Positions 20,810 through 29,200 of a stretch of DNA of 64,000 nt are shown in pieces. Source of the stretch: a virus. A program made the translations under genes and the position numbers. Numbering within the stretch: the stretch's first letter is position 1; each line of letters opens with the position of its first letter. Location: positions 94,614 through 158,613 of IMG/VR virus record IMGVR_UViG_3300047444_000753; one strand, 5' to 3'. The notes under the pieces are model-generated. The model was not told where the DNA came from. It ran no database searches and worked only from the letters and a program-made list of their open reading frames with translations.

Positions 20810-22342
20810 ATGCTTCTCATTAACCCGCTTCTCAATACAGATTCTTACAAGTTGAGTCACCGAATCATGTACCCGGAGGGTCTGGAATTTGTCCAGTCCA
20901 ACTACACCAACCGCAAGTCCCGCGTCGAGGGCATCAACCATGTCGTCCAGTTCGGACTGCAGGCGTGGCTGAAGGACCTGCAGGAAGACTACGAGCGCTT
21001 CTTCGCCGCCGACAAGGCCACCGTGGTTCAGGAATACAAGGACGCCACATCCACCTTCGTCTCCCCCGGCTTCAGTCTTGAGATGGTCGAAGACCTCCAC
21101 GACCTCGGCTACCTGCCCCTGCGCTTCTCCGCAGTCCCGGAAGGCACGCTCGTGCCGATCGGTGTCCCGTCCGTACTGATCGAGTCCACCCACAAGGACT
21201 TCGCATGGCTTGTCAACTACGTCGAGTCCGATCTCTCCGCTGGCATCTGGCACCCGTCCACTGTCGCGACCATTGCTTGGTCCCTGCGCCGGGTCTTCGA
21301 GAAGGCCGCTAAGGAAACGGGCGGAGCAATGGAGGCCGTTGACTTCCAGCTGCACGACTTCTCCTACCGTGGACAGGTCAACCGCGAGGCCGCAATGTCT
21401 TCCGGTGCCGCGCACCTGCTTTCCTTCTACGGCTCCGACGCCGTCCCGGCTGTGCAGTGGGTCAACTACTACTACCCGGGTGAGGACAACGGCCTGATCG
21501 CCGCCTCCGTCCCTGCCACCGAGCACTCCGTCATGTGCGCCGGAGGCAAGGAGGACGAGATCGAGACCTTCCGCCGCCTGCTCAAGACCTTCCCGACCGG
21601 CATCCTGTCCATCGTGGCCGACACGTGGGACCTGTTCAAGGTCCTCACCGAATACTTGCCGCTCCTCAAGGACGAGATCATGGCCCGCGACGGCAAGCTC
21701 GTCATCCGCCCGGACTCCGGCGATCCGGTAGACATCATCTGCGGAACCTCGCAGTACTCCATTGCCACTAATGACGACAAGTTCAAGCACATCTTCTACC
21801 CTGACCAGACAACCCCGGAAGGGAAGGGGGCCATGGAACTTCTGTGGGACACCTTCGGTGGCACTGTCAACGAGGCGGGTTACCGGGAACTGGACCCCCA
21901 CATCGGCCTGATCTATGGCGACGGCATGTTCAAGGCACGCATCGAGGACATCAACTCCCGCCTGAAGGCCAAGGGCTTCACCTCCATCGTCTGGGTGGCT
22001 GGCATCGGCTCTTGGGCCTACCAGATGCTCACCCGAGATACCTTCGGCTCCGCTGTCAAGGCTACCTACGTCATCGTCAACGGCGAAGGCCGGAACATCT
22101 TCAAGGATCCGAAGACCGACGACGGCACCAAGAAGTCCGCCACGGGCAAGTTGGCAGTCGGCTACACGGGTGACGGCACGCTGTACCGCATCGAAAAGGC
22201 CAACGAGGAGCAGATCGCCCGCAGCCTCATCCAGCCTGTCTGGGAGAACGGCAAGTTCCTGAAGGAATACGCCTACTCCGAGGTCCGCGCCAACCTCAAG
22301 CGCTGGACCGGAATCCTCGAACGGAATGGTGGAATCGCGTAA
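20810..22342 (+). CDS. nadV: Nicotinamide phosphoribosyltransferase (NAMPT/NadV)
   Basis: 510 residues; the start chosen is ATG 20810, since the upstream open frame is a prs shadow. It converts nicotinamide plus PRPP to NMN. Seen: 'LNTDSYKLSHRIMYPEG' at the N-terminus, 'HDFSYRG', 'GSDAV' (Asp about 210), 'SVPATEHSV' (His about 239, the phosphorylated catalytic His in the family) and 'IRPDSGDP' (about 299-306, ribose/PRPP site). All core residues known for NAMPT appear intact. The TAA overlaps the ATG of the phosphoesterase gene by one base, so the two are coupled. Confidence 0.94.
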   Translation: MLLINPLLNTDSYKLSHRIMYPEGLEFVQSNYTNRKSRVEGINHVVQFGLQAWLKDLQEDYERFFAADKATVVQEYKDATSTFVSPGFSLEMVEDLHDLGYLPLRFSAVPEGTLVPIGVPSVLIESTHKDFAWLVNYVESDLSAGIWHPSTVATIAWSLRRVFEKAAKETGGAMEAVDFQLHDFSYRGQVNREAAMSSGAAHLLSFYGSDAVPAVQWVNYYYPGEDNGLIAASVPATEHSVMCAGGKEDEIETFRRLLKTFPTGILSIVADTWDLFKVLTEYLPLLKDEIMARDGKLVIRPDSGDPVDIICGTSQYSIATNDDKFKHIFYPDQTTPEGKGAMELLWDTFGGTVNEAGYRELDPHIGLIYGDGMFKARIEDINSRLKAKGFTSIVWVAGIGSWAYQMLTRDTFGSAVKATYVIVNGEGRNIFKDPKTDDGTKKSATGKLAVGYTGDGTLYRIEKANEEQIARSLIQPVWENGKFLKEYAYSEVRANLKRWTGILERNGGIA

Positions 22343-23142
22343 TGAATATCACAGGTAATGTCGTGCTCGCCGGGGACTGGCACGGAAACGCTCCACAGGC
22401 CCTGAATGTGATCGACTACGCTATCCGCGAGGATATCAAGACCATCATTCAGGTGGGTGACTTCGGCATCTGGCAGGATGACAAGCCCTACCTGAACAAG
22501 ATGCAGAAGCGTCTGGGGGATCACGACATCACCCTGTACTTCATTGATGGGAACCACGAGGACTTCCCGCGCCTCTACGACAAGAGGATCCTAGAGGACG
22601 GCACCCGCAAGGTCCGCACCAACATCTTCCATCTGCCTCGCGGCTTCCGCTTCACGTGGGAGGGCTACACGGTCCTCGCGCTAGGCGGGGCCGCGTCCAT
22701 CGACAAGCCCTTCCGGCGTGAGGGCAGGAGCTGGTGGCCGGAGGAGCTGATCACCGAGGAGGATGTACAAGCGTCCATCAAAGGCGGTAAGGTAGACATC
22801 CTCCTCTCCCACGACAGCCCGAACACGGCACCCAACTCGATCACAGATGACCCCCACGGCCAGCGAAACGCTGCAAGATTTTTCGGCTCCGACATGGTGG
22901 AGATGTGTAACGACCACCGAAAACAACTTCAGCGCGTCACCGACGCTGTCACCCCGCGTTTGATCTTCCACGGCCACTACCACATGGCCATGTCGGGACT
23001 CTTCCGACACGAGGACGCGGACAAGACCCCCGCCCGAGTCTACGGACTCGATCAGGGCACCGGGAGCCTTCCAAGGCACACGGTCACCCTGAGGGCCGAC
23101 TGGGTCGCTGAAGAGTTGTCAACCCTTGACAACATACATTAA
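22342..23142 (+). CDS. Calcineurin-like metallophosphoesterase, 266 aa
   Basis: All five metal motifs are visible in order: 'GDWHGN' (about 11-16), 'VGDFG', 'DGNHEDF', 'LLSHDSP' and 'HGHYH'. This is a complete dimetal phosphoesterase. The substrate is unknown. Coupling to NAMPT (TAATG overlap) suggests a phosphorylated nucleotide of NAD or PRPP metabolism, but nucleic-acid or protein phosphatase activity is equally compatible with the motifs. Confidence 0.88.
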   Translation: MNITGNVVLAGDWHGNAPQALNVIDYAIREDIKTIIQVGDFGIWQDDKPYLNKMQKRLGDHDITLYFIDGNHEDFPRLYDKRILEDGTRKVRTNIFHLPRGFRFTWEGYTVLALGGAASIDKPFRREGRSWWPEELITEEDVQASIKGGKVDILLSHDSPNTAPNSITDDPHGQRNAARFFGSDMVEMCNDHRKQLQRVTDAVTPRLIFHGHYHMAMSGLFRHEDADKTPARVYGLDQGTGSLPRHTVTLRADWVAEELSTLDNIH

Positions 23143-23153
23143 TCTGATATACT
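23126..23153 (+). promoter_or_regulatory. Promoter TTGACA-N16-TATACT
   Basis: Near-consensus -35 (23126-23131) and -10 (23148-23153), the best in this part of the window. The ATG at 23161 is seven bases on; AAGGAG lies between, but a leader of normal length is impossible for the first ATG. Confidence 0.72.
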
Positions 23154-23160
23154 AAGGAGC

Positions 23161-23691
23161 ATGACTACTATGACTGAAAAATCCACTCTTCCGGAACTTT
23201 CCGAAGAGACCGTTGCTACACTGAAGCGACTCCGTGAGACCGATCGTCCCACCTTCTACCAGCACGTGGCATCCCTGCGCAAGAATAAGTGGCCACTCCG
23301 CGCCATCTCCCAACCGCTCGGTGTCTCACGCTCGATCGTCCAGATCTGGGAGAACAAGGTCCCCGACACTTCCGCGCTGCCCCAAACGGAGCAGCTGCCC
23401 AAGGCCATCGATGATCAGGTGAAGCCGATCTACCTGCGCTACGAGCTGACCGACGAGGAGTCCGTACGCCTGTACACCCTCGCCCGTGAAGCCTCCAAGG
23501 TGCGCCGGTTCACCGACACCGATTCCCCGGCCCGTGAAGCCGCCAAGGAGCTTGAGGACCTGCTCCACTACCACAAGGATCGCGGCGCGTCTTTGAACAC
23601 GCTCAAGGTCGCCTGTGGGGTTTCCCGCCGAGCCATTGCCCAGCGTCTGGAAAAGCGTGACAAGCCAGAGGTGCAGGACAAGGCGTCTTGA
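23161..23691 (+). CDS. Helix-turn-helix regulator, 176 aa
   Basis: Two candidate HTH motifs: 'WPLRAISQPLGVSRSIVQIWENK' (about residues 42-64) and 'SLNTLKVACGVSRRAIAQRLEKR' (about 145-167). The second ATG (23170) is an alternative start. The strong promoter and solitary position fit a transcription factor, possibly one acting on the TTGCAA or TGTATC elements of the left region. That link is inference. Confidence 0.74.
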   Translation: MTTMTEKSTLPELSEETVATLKRLRETDRPTFYQHVASLRKNKWPLRAISQPLGVSRSIVQIWENKVPDTSALPQTEQLPKAIDDQVKPIYLRYELTDEESVRLYTLAREASKVRRFTDTDSPAREAAKELEDLLHYHKDRGASLNTLKVACGVSRRAIAQRLEKRDKPEVQDKAS

Positions 23692-24020
23692 GCTTCGACC
23701 TCCAGCCTGCAGAATACGTCTACCTTGACCTGTTCCCTGCCGATGTCGTGGAGACCATTGACGATGTACCCCTAGGTGATGAGCTTAGGGTCGTCGTGAC
23801 CGAGAACTATCTCTACGTGCTCCGGGACACCCCGGACGGCCCGGAGATGCTCTCCCAAGAGCCTCTGCGCGACTTCTCTGGCACGAACAAGACTGGCTAC
23901 ACCATCGAGACCGTATTCAACCGCTACTACGTCAAGCGTGCCCCGAACTGCGGGTGTGGTGCGGCCCTGCGCGGCATCACCCTGTTCCCCGGAGCCGTCT
24001 ACGTTCGACCCACTTCCTAG
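23688..24020 (+). CDS. Hypothetical protein, 110 aa
   Basis: TTG overlaps the previous stop. 'LRVVVTENYLYVLRDTPDGPEMLSQEPL' looks like a beta-meander of a PH-like or unknown small domain, with a Cys pair 'NCGCGAALRG'. No family recognised. Confidence 0.7.
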   Translation: MSFDLQPAEYVYLDLFPADVVETIDDVPLGDELRVVVTENYLYVLRDTPDGPEMLSQEPLRDFSGTNKTGYTIETVFNRYYVKRAPNCGCGAALRGITLFPGAVYVRPTS

Positions 24021-24026
24021 GAACTC

Positions 24027-24227
24027 ATGCCCAGCCCCATACCGAATCCGCTCTACGGAGACGTCAACAAGCCCGGAGGCACCACCCAAGTCGGCTGTGT
24101 CAACTGCCTCGCCGAAGGTGTCCATGCCCCACAGGAAATCATCTACCACTACGGCGGATATTCGATGTGTATGAAGCACGTCCAGAACGCCCTCCAGAAG
24201 GCCCAGAATGCGTCCAATGCCTCTTAG
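24027..24227 (+). CDS. Small Cys/His protein, 66 aa
   Basis: ATG with TAGGAACTC upstream. 'GCVNCLAEGVHAPQEIIYHYGGYSMCMKH' gives CxxC...CxxxH spacing, consistent with a zinc site. No named family. Confidence 0.68.
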   Translation: MPSPIPNPLYGDVNKPGGTTQVGCVNCLAEGVHAPQEIIYHYGGYSMCMKHVQNALQKAQNASNAS

Positions 24228-24537
24228 CCCCACCGCAGCCCTTCTAGTCGATACAGCAGCCGTCTACCGCCTCACCAAGCTGGTTACAGAGGACTACCTC
24301 ACCGAGGATCTGCGTAAACTGGTGCAGGAGAAGTTCCCCGCCGTAATGGACAAGCGCACACGGATGAAGCGTAAGCACAAAATCGTTTACTTCATCAATT
24401 GCCCATGGTGCGTTTCCATTTGGGCGGCAGGTTTTATCTTTGCACTACGGAAAATAAACCCGGAATTGGCAACATACCTATCGTCAATTCTTGCAGCATC
24501 AGCACTAACAGGGATCGCCGCAACTAAGGGTATATAG
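24217..24537 (+). CDS. DUF1360-like membrane protein, 106 aa
   Basis: The start chosen is ATG 24217 (24208 is also possible); overlaps the previous gene. 'AVYRLTKLVTEDYLTEDLR' and 'FINCPWCVSIWAAGF' match the small phage/bacterial membrane family DUF1360 as I recall it. Two hydrophobic segments in the C-terminal half. Function unknown. Confidence 0.72.
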   Translation: MPLSPTAALLVDTAAVYRLTKLVTEDYLTEDLRKLVQEKFPAVMDKRTRMKRKHKIVYFINCPWCVSIWAAGFIFALRKINPELATYLSSILAASALTGIAATKGI

Positions 24538-24546
24538 AATGATAGA

Positions 24547-24586
24547 ATTGTCTACAGACGTTTTTTCTGATAGCGGAGTAGACAAT
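24547..24586 (+). promoter_or_regulatory. Inverted repeat overlapping the portal start codon
   Basis: ATTGTCTAC (24547-24555) and GTAGACAAT (24578-24586). The right arm includes the A and T of the ATG; TTTTTT and the GCGGAG ribosome site lie in the loop. On RNA this would hide or expose the start; on DNA it could be an operator. Confidence 0.45.
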
Positions 24587-26282
24587 GCCTTTTTTCACAC
24601 GCGCCAACGAGCCTTCGCCTGAAGAGAACAATCCTTTTGGTGCCGCACCCTACAACACCCCGCGACCGCTGACTGCCAGCGCCGCCCGTGTTGACCTCAA
24701 GAGCGGCAAAGAGCTCGAAGCCGTGGCCAGACGACGTCAGGTGGGGAGGTGGCAGACCGATGCATGGGAATACTATGACCTCATCGGAGAACTCAAGTTC
24801 GCTGCCACCATCCTCGCCAACGTCCTCTCCCGTGTCAACATTTACCCTGCATACATTGCAGACTCCTCGCAGGTTCCCGCCCGCGTAGCCGTCATCGACC
24901 ACCTCGATGACGACTTCAAGGAGAAGGCTTCCTCCCTCCTGTACCTGCTTGAGACCGGAAACGGCGGGACTGCAGGCCTGCTCCGCTCCGCTGCCCTGAA
25001 CCTCTTCGTCGCCGGAGAGTGCTACCTTGTGCGCGAGCCCGCCAAGTGGTCCACCGGGGAACCGGAGAAGTACCAGATCCGCTCGATCGATGAGATCGTG
25101 GCCACCCCCTCTCAGCGCAAGAAGGCTCGCGGCAACGCCGCCCCCAAGAGCGGATGGTCTATCAAGCCCAGCCGTGACGCCACACAGGACGAGTACATCG
25201 AGATTCCGGAGAACGGCTACATCGCCCGTCTCTGGCGTCCGCACCCCCGCTTCTCCGATGAGGCGGAATCCTCGGTCAAGGGCGTGCTGGATCTTTGTGA
25301 TGAACTATTGCTTCTGGCCCGCACGGCTTCTGCCGCTGCCAAGTCCCGCCTGAGCTCCGGCGTATTCTTCGTACCGGATGGTCTTTCCTACGCAGCTGGC
25401 TCCGACGCCGACATGACCGATCCCGATGATCCGAACGCAGTCTCCACCGATGATCAGGATGATTTCGAGGAACAGCTCATCGACGCCATGGTCACACCGA
25501 TCTCGGACCCATCCAGCGCCTCCGCCGTCGTGCCTCTCTTGGTCCGTGGCCCGGAGGAACTGGGCGCAAAGATGTTGCACCTCAGCTTCGCCCGCTCGTG
25601 GGACGTCAACCTCGCTAAGCACATGGACACGGTCCTGAACCGTATCATCTCCGGCATCGATCTGCCTAAGGAAATCGTCGGCGGTATGGCGAACCTCAAG
25701 GGTGCCAACGCCAAGATCGTTGAAGAGACCATGTACTCCTCTCACATCGAGCCGATGATCCTCATGCTTTGTGACATGCTCACCGTCGCCTTCCTGCGTC
25801 CGGCTCTGCGTGCCATGGGCTTCGAGGAGCAGCACATCATGCGTACGGTCATCTGGTATGACCCGTCCGCTGTCACGGCCAAGCCGTCCAAGTCTGAATC
25901 CGCCACCCTTGGATTTGACAAGCAGATCATTTCTGCGGATGCTTGGCGTCGTGCCCACGGCTTCTCGATCTCGGATGCACCGACCCAGCTGGAAATCGCA
26001 CAGCGTCTCGCGGTCGCCAAGGGCCTCATCTCCGAGCCGCTTGCCGAAAAGCTCATCTCCACCCTGATCCCGGACCTGATGGCCGATCTCCGCAAGGAAC
26101 AGCTCCAGCAGTCCGATCCAAACTCCGCAGCGGCGCTGAACGACGCTCTGAGTGGTGATACACCACCCGTTCCGGACGCCTCTCCAGCCGGTGACACGCC
26201 TGCCGAACCGGCAGCCGATGCCCCCGCATCTGGTACAATAGACACTAGTACACCGCCTCCTTCAACGCTACTGGAGCCATAA
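24585..26282 (+). CDS. Portal protein
   Basis: 565 residues, the expected size. It forms the dodecameric DNA-entry ring at the capsid vertex. Characteristic segments are 'AATILANVLSRVNIYPA', 'LLRSAALNLFVAGECYLV', 'MLHLSFARSWDVNLAKHMDTVL' and 'GIDLPKEIVGGMANLKGANAKIVEE', then an acidic Ala/Pro-rich tail. Starts the structural block and is followed three bases later by the giant multidomain gene. No terminase gene precedes it, which is unusual. Confidence 0.85.
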   Translation: MPFFTRANEPSPEENNPFGAAPYNTPRPLTASAARVDLKSGKELEAVARRRQVGRWQTDAWEYYDLIGELKFAATILANVLSRVNIYPAYIADSSQVPARVAVIDHLDDDFKEKASSLLYLLETGNGGTAGLLRSAALNLFVAGECYLVREPAKWSTGEPEKYQIRSIDEIVATPSQRKKARGNAAPKSGWSIKPSRDATQDEYIEIPENGYIARLWRPHPRFSDEAESSVKGVLDLCDELLLLARTASAAAKSRLSSGVFFVPDGLSYAAGSDADMTDPDDPNAVSTDDQDDFEEQLIDAMVTPISDPSSASAVVPLLVRGPEELGAKMLHLSFARSWDVNLAKHMDTVLNRIISGIDLPKEIVGGMANLKGANAKIVEETMYSSHIEPMILMLCDMLTVAFLRPALRAMGFEEQHIMRTVIWYDPSAVTAKPSKSESATLGFDKQIISADAWRRAHGFSISDAPTQLEIAQRLAVAKGLISEPLAEKLISTLIPDLMADLRKEQLQQSDPNSAAALNDALSGDTPPVPDASPAGDTPAEPAADAPASGTIDTSTPPPSTLLEP

Positions 26283-26285
26283 AAT

Positions 26286-29200
26286 ATGTTTGATCGCAGC
26301 GCCGCAGTAAAGCTCCAGCTACGAGATGCCAAAGGCCGATTCATCAAGATGGGTTCCCACGTAAAGTGGACATCCCTCTCCAGTGGCAATGATGTTTCCG
26401 GCATCGTGCGCGGCGAAGACGGCAACAACGTCATCATCGAATTCCAGCATGGCGGAAAGCCGTACACTATCCATGTTCCGCACACCAAGCTCAATGTCAT
26501 CAACGAGAAGGCATCGCTTGACTCTGCGTACGTGCAGAAGATGGGCGGACACGTTGACACCCCGAACGTCAACGACCCCGGCGTAACCCCCGGACACGCA
26601 CCCAGTGCCCCCGCTGCACCGTCCAGCCCGGGTACACAGGGTGGCCTGATCAAGAACTTCGCCACGTTCAACACCAACGAGACCACCTATAAGGTTGGCT
26701 CCGCTGACGGCGAAAAGATTATGACCCCGGTCTCCGACCTCAAGCTCGGCGATCAGGTCTTCCCTGTCGCCAAGGCCAGTACGTTCCAGAAGAGCCCCTA
26801 CAATGCCAAGGGCAATGGGTCCAACACCCTCATCCAGAAGTTCGGTCCCGGCGTCGGAACCGTCACCAAGATCGACCCTAAGGGCAACTGGGTAGTCATT
26901 ACAGATGACTCCAAGCCACCCAAGACCTACGCGATCTCCAGCGGTCACTTTGTCTTCAAGCGTGATGCCAACACCGAGCGGGCCGTCCTCAACGCCCAGA
27001 AGATGGAAGCCTCCACCATCTACGCTGGCAAGACTCCGCCGTCCCTCCCGTGGATCGACGGGCTCAAGACACCCAACGCACCCGAGACTCCGGCCCCCAA
27101 CGTTCCGGCTGAGCCGAACATGCCAATTTCCGACCACGTCGGTGTCTCCGACATGCCTGTTGGGTCCCGCATCCCGCTCGGCGGCGAACAGGGCTTCGCC
27201 ACAAAGACCGGCGACAACAAGTGGGTCAACGAGAAGACCGGCACCCAGTTTGACGACAAGTCCGCAGAATACATCCTGAAGACTCCGACCCCGGAGAAGA
27301 CAGCCGCCGACCCGAACCAGCACGTCGGCCCTGCCCACGCGGACCAAGTTGCCAAGGACAAGGCGAGCACCGTGGAGAACCCGCTGGGGGACAACTTCAG
27401 CGAGCTCCCACCGATGACCTCCTACCAGAAGGGTGACGTTGCCCTCCTCAAGGACGGCACCCTCGCACCATGGATCGGCAAGGGCCAGATCACCCTCGAA
27501 GACGGCTCCAAGGTCATGGGCAACAAGTTTGCCGTTGACGGCGTCGGCAAGGGTGTGGCCGGTAAGGACATCGCCAAGTCCTACCGTCCGAAGAGCTTTG
27601 TCATCCACTCCCCAAGCGAGAGCCCGTTCGGCCCTGACGCCCACGGCTACAGCTTCGATCTCTCCAAGCCCAACAACGAGAACTTCAAGGCCGGAGACCT
27701 CGTTGTCTACGGCAAGGAGAACAATCAGGGCAAGATCTTCTCCGTCAACCCTACGAACATCCTTGTCGAGAAGATGAACTCCGACAAGACCGTCCACGGC
27801 ACAGCCACCATCGTCGCCGGTCAGGTCCACGGAAAGTACATCAAGGATAAGTCCTCCTCTGCTGTATCTGCACCGGACAGCAAGCTGGATTCGATCAGCC
27901 CCGCCGAGGATCTTACCCCTGCCGAAGAGCAGAAGATCGCGGACAGTACGGCACAGAAGCTTGCCGACTTCGCCGAGAGCGTAGACTTCACGGTCTACCC
28001 TGCTGGCACATCTTTCTGGGCCAAGGACGGCAACCCGCTGGTTTCCGCTGCGCTCGAAAAGATGGGCGTGGCCAAGAACAAGCCGACCCTCGTTTCGGAT
28101 GAGGAATTCGCCAAGCTCAGGGATGAGGGCCACCACGTCATCTACCGTGGAATCAGTGGCGCAGTTCAGGGCACTACTGCAGAGCAGGCCCAGCAGGACA
28201 TCATCTCCTCCGACTCTCCGAAGATCGGCAACGGTCTCTACGGCGGCGGCACATACTTCACAAACAACCCCGATGCTGCCGCGCACTACGGCCACAGCAA
28301 CGGTGCAGTCTCCACCTACGCCCTGACACCTGACGCCAAGATGGTCACGATGGATGACATCGAAAAGATCAGGGACGACATCAAGGCCGAGCTCGGCGAC
28401 AAGATGACGCCCAAGGTGTCGGCTGCGCTGGATGATGTCGGTTTTGTCGCAGTGATGTCGGGATTCGATGGCATCTTTGTGCCCGGGGGGAACGGCAACG
28501 ACAACGGTGCCACGAACTTCTACACCATGCTCAACCGTGGGACCATGGCACACACCGAGAACAACATCGTCCCCACCGATAAGTTCACCTTCAAGAATAC
28601 AGATATGCCATGGGGCAACAAGAAGGAGACGGCCTTCGGCAAGGCTGTGCCTACCGGCAACCCGGCCCTGAAGAACCCCGAGGCCGCTCCGGCAGAACCG
28701 AACGCGCCGAAGCCTCAAGGCAAGGCACCAGCCTTCAAGCAGACCCCTGCAGCCCCCGCTGAGGCACCCGCAGAGCCTTCGGCACCTGCCACACCCGACG
28801 CACCTGCTGAGCCTGCTATAGCCCCAGAGCCAGCGGCTGAGGCACCAAAGGCTGATGAGGCCACACCGACCTTCCCAGACAAGGGCAAGACCGGCACGGA
28901 CAGCGCCGGAAACACCGTCAAGGTCAACGACCAGATCGTCCACCCCAAGAAGGGTAAGGGAACGGTCGCCATCGTGCTGCCGTCCACGGACTCGGTCAAG
29001 GCGTACTACCCGGACGGCACTTACGCGGTCCACAAGCAGCACACCATCACCAAGGTGGATGCTGAAAAGTCTGCCGCCCCGTCGTCCCTCCCGTCCAACA
29101 TGGCGGTTGGCGACTCGGGCATGGACCCCGCGACCCACACCAAGTTCATGGTGGGCAAGAACAACTCCATGCTCCACATCGGTGATAAGGTTACCCACAG

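Noticed and set aside
26319-29198. A 959-codon open frame on the minus strand inside the giant gene
   Set aside because: It is the antisense shadow of a GC-rich coding sequence. The plus-strand frame carries clear domains; the minus frame reads as Val/Arg/Gly-rich text without motifs.
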